DNA of 64,000 nt from Curtobacterium pusillum. GTDB lineage: Bacteria > Actinomycetota > Actinomycetes > Actinomycetales > Microbacteriaceae. Made by a program: the position numbers and the translations under genes. Positions 7,407 to 15,532 of the stretch are shown one piece after another. The notes below the pieces were generated by a model. That model did not search any database. It worked only from the letters and a program-made list of their open reading frames with translations, and was not told the origin of the DNA. Where the stretch lies: contig CP018783.1 of the NCBI GenBank assembly GCA_002025645.1, positions 186,001 to 250,000 of the forward strand. The letters are read 5' to 3'. Numbering within the stretch: the first letter of the stretch is position 1; each line of letters starts with the position of its first letter.

Positions 7407-8089
7407 TGGACACGACCGTCATCCCGTTCTCCGAGCTGCTGCGCAAGCGCACGCGTCGCTCGCACGGATCCTCGGCCGGGAACGGCTTCATGCACGACCT
7501 GCTCGGTGGCGGGTGCGATGTCGCCGACTACGCCGCGCTGCTCGGACAGTACTCGTTCGTGTACGACGCCCTGGAGCGCGCCGCCGACCGGATGGCCGAC
7601 CACCCCGTCGCCGCCCCGTTCGTGACCTCGCAGCTCACCCGGATGCCGGCGATCCGCGCCGACCTCGAGTACCTCGTCGGACCGGACTGGTCGGAGCTCG
7701 TGTGCCCGCTGCCGGCGACGACGGCGTACGTCCGACGCCTGAACGAGGTCGCAGCCGAGTGGCCCGGCGGGTTCGTCGCGCACCACTACACGCGGTACCT
7801 CGGCGACCTGTCCGGCGGGCAGATGATCGGCCGCATGCTCGCGGAGCAGTTCGGCTTCGAGACGAACGGGATCCTGTTCTACATCTTCGACCAGGTCGCG
7901 GACCCGAGCGCCTTCAAGGACACCTACCGTGCGCAGCTCGACGCCGCGCCGTGGTCGCCCGAGGAGCAGGAGCGCGTGATCGCCGAGGTCGAACTCGCGT
8001 ACTCGCTGAACAACGGCCTGCTCGAGGGGCTCGACGCCACCCGGAGCCCGGGCGGCACCGACACCGGGAACGTGACGGTGATCGCGTGA
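7406..8089 (+). CDS. Biliverdin-producing haem oxygenase
   Basis: 227 aa haem oxygenase of the HO-1/HmuO family, which opens the haem ring with O2 and reductant to give biliverdin, CO and Fe2+. The proximal haem-ligand region is KRTRRSHGSSAGNGFMHDLL (His20), and the distal helix with its glycine hinge is HHYTRYLGDLSGGQMIGRM. Length is typical (about 215-230 aa). The ATG at 7406 is dictated by the promoter just upstream; no later in-frame start keeps the N-terminal helix. Overlaps the next gene by 4 nt (GTGA). Role: acquiring iron from haem, under iron control. Confidence 0.92.
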   Translation: MDTTVIPFSELLRKRTRRSHGSSAGNGFMHDLLGGGCDVADYAALLGQYSFVYDALERAADRMADHPVAAPFVTSQLTRMPAIRADLEYLVGPDWSELVCPLPATTAYVRRLNEVAAEWPGGFVAHHYTRYLGDLSGGQMIGRMLAEQFGFETNGILFYIFDQVADPSAFKDTYRAQLDAAPWSPEEQERVIAEVELAYSLNNGLLEGLDATRSPGGTDTGNVTVIA

Positions 8090-8379
8090 CCGACCCCCTC
8101 GACGACGATGCCCGCCGCGCCATCCTGCGGCACATGAACGGCGACCACGGGACGGACAACCTCGTGATCGTGCGGGCGAACGGTGCGGCCACGGCGGTCG
8201 CGGCGACCATGACCGAGATCGACGCGATCGCCGGGGTGTGGATCGCGCAGCTCGACGACGGTGCCGAGGAGCAGGTCATCGTGCCGTGGAGCACCCCGCT
8301 CACCGATCGGCGGTCGGCCCGCGTGCAGATCGTCGAGTTGCACTCCGCTGCCCAGGCCCGGTTGAGCGAACCGAGCTGA
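8086..8379 (+). CDS. DUF2470 haem-iron-associated small protein
   Basis: 97 aa, essentially one DUF2470 domain (RRAILRHMNGDHGTDNLVIVR, later DAIAGVWIAQLDD), the domain found at the C-terminus of HugZ/HutZ-type haem-utilisation proteins. The HMNGDH motif carries the His residues that bind haem in HugZ homologues. It is translationally coupled to the haem oxygenase (GTG start within its stop). Here the domain is free-standing; it probably handles haem or its breakdown product for the oxygenase (inference). Confidence 0.85.
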   Translation: MTDPLDDDARRAILRHMNGDHGTDNLVIVRANGAATAVAATMTEIDAIAGVWIAQLDDGAEEQVIVPWSTPLTDRRSARVQIVELHSAAQARLSEPS

Positions 8380-8390
8380 CCCCAGACCCG

Positions 8391-8450
8391 CCGGGATCGC
8401 GGAGCGCGTCGCAACAGCAGGGGTGCTTCCGCCACGCGTCGCGATCCCGG
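8391..8450. terminator. Long-range hairpin after the haem oxygenase operon
   Basis: CCGGGATCGC (8391-8400) pairs perfectly with GCGATCCCGG (8441-8450); the 40-nt interior contains further short complementary GC runs (GCGCGT and ACGCGT). Starts 12 nt after the DUF2470 stop. Possible terminator or repeat-derived palindrome. Confidence 0.45.
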
Positions 8451-8482
8451 CGTTCCCGCGGTGGTGGTCCCGACCACGGCGC

Positions 8483-8540
8483 TTCGTGAGCAGAAGAGGT
8501 CGGGTGCGGTGCGCGCACTCGACCATTTCTGCTCACCGAA
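8483..8540. repeat. GTGAGCAGAA palindromic repeat, copy 1
   Basis: TTCGTGAGCAGAAGAGGTCG (8483-8502) is complementary, with few mismatches, to the end of the element (GACCATTTCTGCTCACCGAA, 8521-8540). A homologous copy lies at about 10431-10496 on the far side of the BCCT gene. Located just beyond the stop of that minus-strand gene. Confidence 0.75.
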
Positions 8541-8555
8541 CGCCCCGCGCCGCGC

Positions 8556-10274
8556 TCAGTGCCGCATGCGGCGCGTCAGCTTCTGGATCGGGCCGGTCTT
8601 CGGCGCGCGCTCCGCGGGGTCGACGACCTCCTGCTGGTAGAACTCCGCCAGGTCCGCCATGAGCGCCCGCCGCTCGGCCCGGACGTACGCCCGACGCTCC
8701 CGGGTGAACGCGACCACGGTGGACCAGCACATCAGCACCATCACGATGCTGAACGGGAGCGCCGTGGTGATGGCCGCGGTCTTCAGGGCGTTCAGGCCCC
8801 CGGCGAGCAGGAGCGCCACCGCGACGAGGGCGGTCACGCCGGCGAAGAACACCCGGATCCAGTTCTTCGGCTCGATCTGCCCGCCGGTGGCGATCATGCC
8901 CATCACGAGGGCGCCGGAGTCCGCCGAGGTGACGAAGAAGACCCCGATGAGGATGATCGCCCCGATGACGAGCACCGAGCCCGCCGGCATCGCGCCGAGG
9001 AGCTGGAACAGGACCTGCTCGACGGACACGCTGCCGTCCGCCCCGACGAGGTCGCCGGTGCCGTGCAGTTGGTCGTAGAGCGCCGTGCCGCCCATGATCG
9101 CGAACCAGAGGAACGTCAGGAGCGTCGGGACGAAAAGGACGCCCAGCACGAACTGCCGAACGGTCCGGCCGCGCGAGATCCGCGCGATGAAGATGCCGAC
9201 GAAGGGTGCCCACGACATCCACCAGCCCCAGTAGAACGTGGTCCAGGCGCCCTGCCAGTCCTGCCCGGCCTTGCCCGCGAAGGCACTCGTGTCGAAGGCC
9301 AGGCCGACGAAGCCCTGGACGTACTGCCCGATCGACTGCACGAACTCGCCGAGCAGGAACTGCGTCGGCCCGACGAACAGGACGAAGACGAGCAGGACGG
9401 CGGCGAGCCCGAGGTTGATGTTCGACAGGATCTTCATGCCCTTGCCGACACCGCTGAGCAGCGACCCGATGGCGATCAGCGTGACGACGACGATCAGCCC
9501 GATCTGCAGGCCGCGGGTGTTGTCCGCGACGCCCGTGTACTCCAGGCCGGACCCGATCTGGAGCACCCCGAGGCCGAGCGACGTCGCGACGCCGAACAGG
9601 GTCCCGATGAGGGCGAGCACGTCGATGAGGTTGCCCCACCCGCCGACGACCGGCTTGCCGAGCAGCGGTTCGAGGGCCCAGCGGATCGACACCGGCCGCG
9701 ACCGCCGGTGGATCGCGTACGCCAGGGCCAGTCCGACGACGACGTAGATCGCCCACGCGTGCAGCCCCCAGTGCAGGAAGGTCTGCGTGAGTGCCTGCTG
9801 CGCGAGGGCGTCGTCGTCACCGCTCACCCCGGGGCGCGGCGAGGCGAAGTGGCTGAGCGGCTCGGCGACTCCGTAGAACACGAGCCCGATGCCCATGCCC
9901 GCGGCGAACAAGAGCGACAGCCACGACAGGGTGGAGAACTCGGGCTTCTCGTCGTCCTTGCCGAGCACGATGTCGCCGAACCGGCTGAAACCGATCCAGA
10001 TCGCGAAGACGACGAACGCGGCGGCCGCGATCACGTAGTACCAGCCGAAGTCCCGCACGATCCAGCCCTGCACGGCGGCGAAAGCGTCCTCGGTGGCGCG
10101 TGGTGCGATGAGCGCGACGGCGACGAACGCCAGGACGATCCCGGCCGCCGGCCAGAACACCCAGCGCTCCACGGGCGGCTTCGCCGGGGCGGGGCGCGTC
10201 CCGACGTCGTTCTGCGGGTGGCCCGTGTCCGGGGCTCGGTCGGTTGGTTCGACTGGTTCGGCTGTCTCGCTCAA
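8556..10274 (-). CDS. BCCT-family betaine/choline/carnitine transporter
   Basis: 572 aa, 12 predicted membrane helices; imports a quaternary-ammonium osmolyte such as glycine betaine, ectoine or choline, driven by Na+ or H+. Family hallmarks: AAGMGIGLVFYGVAEPL, the Trp-rich TFYWGWWMSWAPFVGIFIA, ISRGRTVRQF, and the TSADSGALVM stretch. The MGIG(L/V)FYG segment is like sodium-coupled BetP, not the CaiT exchanger. Hydrophilic N- and C-terminal tails resemble those used for osmosensing in BetP. TTG start at 10274 is supported by GGAGGG 6 nt upstream. Single-gene unit, flanked on each side by a copy of the GTGAGCAGAA repeat. Confidence 0.9.
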   Translation of the reverse strand: MSETAEPVEPTDRAPDTGHPQNDVGTRPAPAKPPVERWVFWPAAGIVLAFVAVALIAPRATEDAFAAVQGWIVRDFGWYYVIAAAAFVVFAIWIGFSRFGDIVLGKDDEKPEFSTLSWLSLLFAAGMGIGLVFYGVAEPLSHFASPRPGVSGDDDALAQQALTQTFLHWGLHAWAIYVVVGLALAYAIHRRSRPVSIRWALEPLLGKPVVGGWGNLIDVLALIGTLFGVATSLGLGVLQIGSGLEYTGVADNTRGLQIGLIVVVTLIAIGSLLSGVGKGMKILSNINLGLAAVLLVFVLFVGPTQFLLGEFVQSIGQYVQGFVGLAFDTSAFAGKAGQDWQGAWTTFYWGWWMSWAPFVGIFIARISRGRTVRQFVLGVLFVPTLLTFLWFAIMGGTALYDQLHGTGDLVGADGSVSVEQVLFQLLGAMPAGSVLVIGAIILIGVFFVTSADSGALVMGMIATGGQIEPKNWIRVFFAGVTALVAVALLLAGGLNALKTAAITTALPFSIVMVLMCWSTVVAFTRERRAYVRAERRALMADLAEFYQQEVVDPAERAPKTGPIQKLTRRMRH

Positions 10275-10377
10275 GCGGTCCCTCCACCCCGGTCCCTCCG
10301 CCCACGGCGGCGGAGCATCCCTGGCCGGATTCTACGAACGCACCCCGAATTCCGTCCGGATGCGATGGGAACCGACG

Positions 10378-10409
10378 GGAGGCGCGTGGCGGCGCCGCCA
10401 CGCGCCTCC
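10378..10409. repeat. Perfect 32-bp palindrome (GGAGGCGCG family)
   Basis: GGAGGCGCGTGGCGGC (10378-10393) is followed directly by its reverse complement (10394-10409). Both halves contain GGAGGCGCG, the core of the CTGGAGGCRCG motif; the right half extends to the full CGCGCCTCCAG. Confidence 0.85.
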
Positions 10410-10430
10410 AGGCCCGCAGACGGCGCCACC

Positions 10431-10496
10431 ACGGCGCATCGTGAGCAGAAACGGTCGGGTCCCGTCCGCAGAGGCGACCTCTTCTGCTCACGAAGC
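10431..10496. repeat. GTGAGCAGAA palindromic repeat, copy 2
   Basis: CATCGTGAGCAGAAACGGTC at the left pairs imperfectly with CGACCTCTTCTGCTCACGAA at the right. With copy 1 it shares an extended block, ACCACGGCGC(A/T)TCGTGAGCAGAA(A/G), then GGTCGGGT. It lies in the upstream region of both flanking genes. Confidence 0.75.
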
Positions 10497-10638
10497 GAGC
10501 GCGCCGCGCCGCGCGCCGAGCGCCCCGCGCGCGCCCGGCACCGCGGTCCGTCCAGACGGTTGTCGTCAGCCGTCCCGACGGGCCGATACGCTGCTGGGAT
10601 ACCGGGAGGGCACTCCCGGCAGACCCGGAAAGGACCAC

Positions 10639-13296
10639 ATGACGGCGATCGATGGATCGACGCGCCACGGGCGCGCTCGGGACGACGTCAGCGGAGCGGT
10701 CGACAGCGACCTGCGTTCGGACGTGCGGTACCTCGGCAACCTCCTCGGGCGGGTGCTGCGGGAGACCGGCGGCGAGGACCTCCTGCACGACGTCGAGAGC
10801 CTGCGTGCCGCGGTCATCGACGCGTTCGAGGGCGGCGAGACCGAGGGTGCAGCACGCGCCGAGGCGATCGTCGCGGGGATGTCGGCCGAGCGGGCCGAGG
10901 CCGTCGCGCAGGCGTTCACGACCTACTTCCACCTGACGAACCTGGCGGAGGAACACCACCGCGTCCGTGTGCTCCGGCACCGCGGCGACGACGGCGGGCT
11001 CGCGGGGGACTCGTTCCCCGCCACCTACGCCTCGCTCGTCGAACAGGTCGGTGCCGACGAAGCCGCAGCACGCCTCCGTGACCTCCGCTTCCACCCCGTG
11101 CTGACCGCGCACCCGACCGAGGCCCGCCGCCGCGCGGTGACCACGGCGGTGCGCCGGATCACCGACCTCATCGACGAGCGCGACCGGACGACGAACGCCA
11201 CCGCGCTGGCCGAGAACGAGCGCCGGCTGCTCGAGGAGATCACGACGCTCCTCCGCACGTCGCCGCTCCGCACCACCCGGCCGACCCCGCTCGACGAGGT
11301 CCGCACCGCGATGAGCGTGTTCGACCAGACCCTGTTCGAGATCGTGCCGCAGGTGTACCGCCTGCTCGACGACCGGCTGCTCGGCGACGACGCCGGCCGT
11401 GCCCCGGTGACCGCACCGGCGTTCGTCCGCTTCGGCACCTGGATCGGCGGTGACCGCGACGGCAACCCGCACGTGACCGCCGACGTGACCCGCCAGGCGG
11501 CCGAGATCGCAGCGGAGCACATCCTGCTCGGGCTGTCCCGCGCCGCGACCCGCATCGGCAGCACGCTGACGCTCGACGCCAGCGAGACCCCCGCCGACGC
11601 CGGGCTCACCGCGCTCGTCGCCGCGCAGGAGTCCCTCGACGCCGGCATCGCGGAGCGCATCGGCGTCCGCGCGCCGAACGAGACCCACCGCCGCGCGCTG
11701 ATGTTCGTCGCCGCCCGGATCGACGCGACCCGGACCGGTCAGGAGGACCTGGCCTACCCCGGCCCCGAGGCCCTCTTGACCGACCTCCGCACGATCCAGA
11801 CCTCGCTCGTCGAGGCCGGCGCGACCCGTCCCGCGAACGGCGAGCTGCAGAACCTGATCTGGCAGGTGGAGACCTTCGGGTTCCACCTCGCCGAGCTCGA
11901 GGTCCGGCAGCACTCGCAGGTGCACCGCAACGCCCTCGCGGAGATCCGTGCCGGCGGCGAGCTGAGCGAGATGACGCAGGAGGTCCTCGAGGTCTTCCGC
12001 ACCATCGCGTCGCTGCAGTCCCGCTACGGGGTGCGCGCCGCCAGCCGGTACATCGTCTCGTTCACCCAGTCCGCAGCGGACCTGGCGAACGTGCACGAGC
12101 TCGCGGTCGCCGCGCTCGGTTCACCCGAGGCAGCCCCGGTCCTCGACGTCATCCCGCTGTTCGAGACCTTCGCGGACCTGCACGCGAGCGTCGACATCCT
12201 CGACGAGGCCGTGCGCACCGAGACGTTCCAGCGCCGCCTCGCCGCGACGGGCCGCAAGCTCGAGGTCATGCTCGGCTACTCGGACTCGTCGAAGGACGTC
12301 GGCCCGGTGTCGGCGAACCTCGCGCTCTACGACGCCCAGGCCCGCATCGCGGACTGGGCGAAGGCCAACGACGTCGAACTGACGCTGTTCCACGGCCGGG
12401 GCGGTTCGCTCGGCCGCGGTGGCGGACCGGCGAACGAAGCGGTGCTCGCGCAGCCCCGCGGCTCGATCGACGGCCGGCTCAAGCTCACCGAGCAGGGCGA
12501 GGTCATCTTCGCCCAGTACGGCGACAAGGACATCGCCGCGCGGCACCTCGAGCAGATGGCCTCGGCCACCCTGTTCGCCTCGTCGCCGTCGAACGAGGAC
12601 CGCACCGCCGTCGCCGCTGCACGCTTCGCCGAACTCGCGCAGCAGCTCGACGACGTGTCGCGTCAGGCGTTCTACGACCTGGTGAAGGCGGACGGGTTCG
12701 CGCCGTGGTTCGCACGCGTGACCCCGATGGAGGAGATCGGTCTCCTGCCGCTCGGGTCCCGCCCGGCGCGCCGCGGGCTGAGCGTCGAGTCCCTCGAGGA
12801 CCTCCGGGCGATCCCGTGGGTGTTCTCGTGGACCCAGGCCCGCATCAACCTCGCCGGGTGGTACGGCCTCGGCTCCGCGCTCGAGGCCGTGGGGGACGTC
12901 GAACTCCTCCGCACCGCGTACGCCGAGTGGCCATTGTTCGGCGCGATGATCAAGAACGTCGAGATGTCGCTCGCGAAGACCGACGAGCACATCGCACGTC
13001 GCTACCTCGAGCTCGCCGACCGCGACGACCTCGCCGCGAAGGTCCTCGACGAGATGCTGCGCACCCGCGACTGGGTGCTCCGGGTCTCCGGCGGCAGCGA
13101 CGTGCTCGAGGACCGCCCGGTCCTCGCCCGCGCCGTCCGCCTCCGCAGCCCGTACGTCGACGCCCTGTCGCACCTGCAGCTGCGCGCGCTCCGCGCGATC
13201 CGCTCCACGGGCAGCACCGACCCGGAGGACGGCGACCACCGTCTCCTGCTCCTCACCGTCAACGGGATCGCCGCCGGCCTGCAGAACACGGGTTGA
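10639..13296 (+). CDS. ppc: Phosphoenolpyruvate carboxylase
   Basis: 885 aa cytoplasmic enzyme that carboxylates PEP with bicarbonate to oxaloacetate, replenishing the TCA cycle. Full-length for bacteria. Signature regions: the catalytic His in VLTAHPTEARRR, FGTWIGGDRDGNPHVT, the GYSDSSKDVG motif, and the glycine loop LFHGRGGSLGRGGGP that shields the intermediate; the C-terminus ends in NTG as usual. The ATG at 10639 follows GGAAAGGA at a suitable distance. Monocistronic; followed by a perfect palindrome that probably ends transcription. Confidence 0.96.
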   Translation: MTAIDGSTRHGRARDDVSGAVDSDLRSDVRYLGNLLGRVLRETGGEDLLHDVESLRAAVIDAFEGGETEGAARAEAIVAGMSAERAEAVAQAFTTYFHLTNLAEEHHRVRVLRHRGDDGGLAGDSFPATYASLVEQVGADEAAARLRDLRFHPVLTAHPTEARRRAVTTAVRRITDLIDERDRTTNATALAENERRLLEEITTLLRTSPLRTTRPTPLDEVRTAMSVFDQTLFEIVPQVYRLLDDRLLGDDAGRAPVTAPAFVRFGTWIGGDRDGNPHVTADVTRQAAEIAAEHILLGLSRAATRIGSTLTLDASETPADAGLTALVAAQESLDAGIAERIGVRAPNETHRRALMFVAARIDATRTGQEDLAYPGPEALLTDLRTIQTSLVEAGATRPANGELQNLIWQVETFGFHLAELEVRQHSQVHRNALAEIRAGGELSEMTQEVLEVFRTIASLQSRYGVRAASRYIVSFTQSAADLANVHELAVAALGSPEAAPVLDVIPLFETFADLHASVDILDEAVRTETFQRRLAATGRKLEVMLGYSDSSKDVGPVSANLALYDAQARIADWAKANDVELTLFHGRGGSLGRGGGPANEAVLAQPRGSIDGRLKLTEQGEVIFAQYGDKDIAARHLEQMASATLFASSPSNEDRTAVAAARFAELAQQLDDVSRQAFYDLVKADGFAPWFARVTPMEEIGLLPLGSRPARRGLSVESLEDLRAIPWVFSWTQARINLAGWYGLGSALEAVGDVELLRTAYAEWPLFGAMIKNVEMSLAKTDEHIARRYLELADRDDLAAKVLDEMLRTRDWVLRVSGGSDVLEDRPVLARAVRLRSPYVDALSHLQLRALRAIRSTGSTDPEDGDHRLLLLTVNGIAAGLQNTG

Positions 13297-13298
13297 GA

Positions 13299-13342
13299 CG
13301 GACTGGAGGCGCGGTGCGGGCCCGCACCGCGCCTCCAGTCCG
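13299..13342. terminator. Perfect 44-bp loopless palindrome after ppc
   Basis: A 22-nt half (13299-13320, containing GGACTGGAGGCGCGGTGC) is followed immediately by its exact reverse complement (13321-13342). It begins 3 nt after the ppc stop and could act as a terminator. Both halves are copies of the CTGGAGGCGCG repeat motif. Confidence 0.8.
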
Positions 13343-13414
13343 CCCGGGGGCTGACCACCGCCCCTGCCGCACCCGCCCTTGTCGAATCGATTCGGGTGCG
13401 CGTAGCGTGGCCGC

Positions 13415-14626
13415 GTGACGACGGAGCGCATGCGGACCCCGGTGACGTCGAGCGTGCTGCCGCCGATCGTGCCGCTCGCGCTCATCGTGGGCGTCTCGCC
13501 CTTCGCGACCGACATGTACATCCCGGCGCTGCCCGCGATCGCACGTGACCTCGGGACGACGCCGGGTGCCGTGCAGCTTTCGCTGACGGCCTTCCTGGTC
13601 GCGTTCGCGGTCGGGCAGCTCCTCGCCGGGCCGGTCAGCGACGGCATCGGGCGTCGACCCCTGATGCTCGTCGGGACGGCGGTGTTCGCCCTCGCGTCGG
13701 TCGGGTGCGCGCTGGCGCCGGACGTCGTGACGCTCGTCGTGGCACGGGTGTTCCAGGGGCTGGCCGGTGCTGCGGGTGCCGTCGCCGGACGCGCGATGGT
13801 GTCCGACGTCACCGGTGGGCCGCGCATGGCGAAGGTGTTCGGCACGCTCGCGGCGATCAACGCCATCGGGCCGGTCGTGGCCCCGCTGGCCGGAGGAGCG
13901 GTGCTGACGATCGGGACGTGGCGGCTCATGTTCGTCGTGCTCGCGGTGCTCGGCGCCGTGTTCTTCGTCGCGGTCGTCGTCCGGTTCCACGAGACCCTGC
14001 CGCGGGGGTCGCGCGGTGGCGTCGGCTTCGGTGCGAACTGGCTGCGCATCCGCGAGCTCATGGGCATCCCGCGGTTCCGGGCGTACGTGCTCACCGGGGT
14101 GCTCTCCACGATCGGGTTCTTCGCGTACATCGCGACGAGCTCGTTCGTGTTCCAGACCGAGTACGGCTTCTCGGAGGGCATGTACACGCTCGTCTTCGCG
14201 ACCAACGCCTCGATGATGATCGTCACGACGCTCGTCTTCCGTCGAGTCGTCGGTCGGTTCTCCGAGGACGCGCTGCTGTCGTTCGGCCTCGTCGTCGGGA
14301 CGGTCGGCGCGGCCGGGGTCCTGGCGTCCGCGCTGCTGGGGCTCGGCGCGGTCCCGGTGTGGTGCTCCCTCGCCGTCGTCACCGCTGCGTGGGGTTTCGT
14401 CCTGCCCGCGGCGATGACGCGGACGCAGCACGTCGGCGCTGCCCACCCGGGGACCGCCGCGGCGCTGCAGGGCGGTCTGACGTTCGGGCTCGGCGGACTC
14501 GGCACACCGCTCGCCGCCGCCCTGGGCGGCACCGCACTCGCGATGGGCTCCGTGATGGCGGCGCTCATGGCGGCCGCCGTCGTCGTGCAGCTGGTCGCCA
14601 CCCGGCGGGGGCGGATCGCCTCGTGA
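13415..14626 (+). CDS. Bcr/CflA-type multidrug efflux MFS transporter
   Basis: 403 aa, 12-helix drug:H+ antiporter of the Bcr/CflA subfamily. Diagnostic features: the N-terminal PFATDMYIPALPAIARDLGT, motif A as GPVSDGIGRRPLML between helices 2 and 3, and motif C-like GLAGAAGAVAGRAMVSD. GTG start at 13415, 6 nt after the -10-like TAGCGT (13403-13408), consistent with leaderless expression. The substrate cannot be read from sequence. It is followed after 55 nt by the STAS gene but has no evident functional link with it. Confidence 0.85.
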   Translation: MTTERMRTPVTSSVLPPIVPLALIVGVSPFATDMYIPALPAIARDLGTTPGAVQLSLTAFLVAFAVGQLLAGPVSDGIGRRPLMLVGTAVFALASVGCALAPDVVTLVVARVFQGLAGAAGAVAGRAMVSDVTGGPRMAKVFGTLAAINAIGPVVAPLAGGAVLTIGTWRLMFVVLAVLGAVFFVAVVVRFHETLPRGSRGGVGFGANWLRIRELMGIPRFRAYVLTGVLSTIGFFAYIATSSFVFQTEYGFSEGMYTLVFATNASMMIVTTLVFRRVVGRFSEDALLSFGLVVGTVGAAGVLASALLGLGAVPVWCSLAVVTAAWGFVLPAAMTRTQHVGAAHPGTAAALQGGLTFGLGGLGTPLAAALGGTALAMGSVMAALMAAAVVVQLVATRRGRIAS

Positions 14627-14681
14627 GCGTGACCCGGTAGGTTGCTTGGTGCACGCCGCACCGACCTGAGGAGGCACCGGC

Positions 14682-15020
14682 ATGGACATCGTCGTACACG
14701 AGGCAGACCCGGACGTCGCGGTGCTGGAGTGCAGCGGCCGGCTGAACATGGTGTCGGCCCCGACCTTCCGCGAGACGGTGGCGCAGGTCGTCACGGGCGG
14801 CCGGCCCAAGGTCGTCGTCGAACTGTCCACGGTCGAGTTCATGGACTCGTCCGGGCTCGGGGCACTCGTGGGCTGCCTGAAGACCGCGCGCCAGGCCGGC
14901 GGCGACCTGCGCATCGCGGCTCCGTCCGACCAGGTCGAGATGGTGCTGAAGCTGTCCAACATGGACAAGATCCTCCGCACGTACCCGGACGGGGACGCCG
15001 CGGTCAGCGACTGGGGATGA
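14682..15020 (+). CDS. STAS-domain anti-anti-sigma factor
   Basis: 112 aa single STAS domain (RsbV/SpoIIAA type). The switch serine lies in EFMDSSGLGALV, the conserved phosphorylation site; an N-terminal strand (VAVLECSGRLNMVSAPTFRE) and a C-terminal helix complete the fold. GAGGAGGC precedes the ATG. It overlaps the next gene, an ATPase of the anti-sigma-kinase type, by 4 nt (ATGA), so the two proteins form a partner-switch module. No sigma factor gene is adjacent, so the regulated target is unknown. Confidence 0.88.
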   Translation: MDIVVHEADPDVAVLECSGRLNMVSAPTFRETVAQVVTGGRPKVVVELSTVEFMDSSGLGALVGCLKTARQAGGDLRIAAPSDQVEMVLKLSNMDKILRTYPDGDAAVSDWG

Positions 15021-15436
15021 GCACCGCGGTGGGCGGGCACAGCCTCGACCTGGCGTGTCCGCCGGACGACGTCACGGCGGTGCACACGTTCCTGGCCTCG
15101 GTGTGGGACTCCGAGCCCTCGGTGACGTCGGAGGACCGGATGGCGCTCGAGCTGGCGTTGGTCGAACTCACCTCGAACGTCATCGAGCACGCGAACGGTG
15201 GCGGCGGGGTCTCCTGCTCGGTGCGCCTCGACGTGGGCGAGGACGCCGTCGAGGTCAACCTCACCGACGACGGGGTCCCGGTGCCCGTCGATCCGTCGGC
15301 CGCCCGGCTTCCCGACGCCCTCGCCGAGAGCGGCCGGGGGCTCGCACTGGTGCAGATGGTCGTCGACGACCTGCGCTACGAGCGGATCGCGGACCGGAAC
15401 CGCTGGACCGTTCGTCGCGGCTTGACCCGAGGCTGA
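15017..15436 (+). CDS. Anti-sigma-factor-type serine kinase (HATPase_c)
   Basis: 139 aa protein with a GHKL ATPase domain of the RsbW/SpoIIAB type. The N box is ELALVELTSNVIEHAN, the G1 box is LTDDGVPV and the G2-like region is SGRGLALVQMVVDD. It would phosphorylate the upstream STAS protein or bind a sigma factor. ATG start overlaps the STAS stop (ATGA), giving balanced production. An orphan pair without sigma factor or phosphatase next to it. Confidence 0.85.
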   Translation: MSTAVGGHSLDLACPPDDVTAVHTFLASVWDSEPSVTSEDRMALELALVELTSNVIEHANGGGGVSCSVRLDVGEDAVEVNLTDDGVPVPVDPSAARLPDALAESGRGLALVQMVVDDLRYERIADRNRWTVRRGLTRG

Positions 15437-15485
15437 GCCGCTTCGTCCGCATCGCGCAGCGCCTGAGCCGTTATCCGCAAGGCGC
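15434..15485 (+). promoter_or_regulatory. Direct repeats upstream of the AraC-family gene
   Basis: Two related sites 30 nt apart: TGAGCCG + CTTCGTCCGC + ATCGCGC (15434-15457) and TGAGCCG + TTATCCGC + AAGGCGC (15464-15485). Spacing near three helical turns and the position 48 nt before the AraC start suit AraC-type operators. Tentative. Confidence 0.35.
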
Positions 15486-15532
15486 ACCGCCGCGGCACCG
15501 GAGTGCCGTGCCGCCGTGTCACGATCCAGTCG

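Larger units (their letters stand above)
10275..10638. other. 364-nt intergenic region between the BCCT and ppc genes
   Basis: Separates two divergently transcribed genes. It holds a perfect 32-bp palindrome (10378-10409), the second GTGAGCAGAA repeat (10431-10496), and a likely ppc promoter with TACGCT at 10587-10592, giving a leader of about 40 nt before ppc. No open frame with credible protein signature was seen. Confidence 0.6.
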
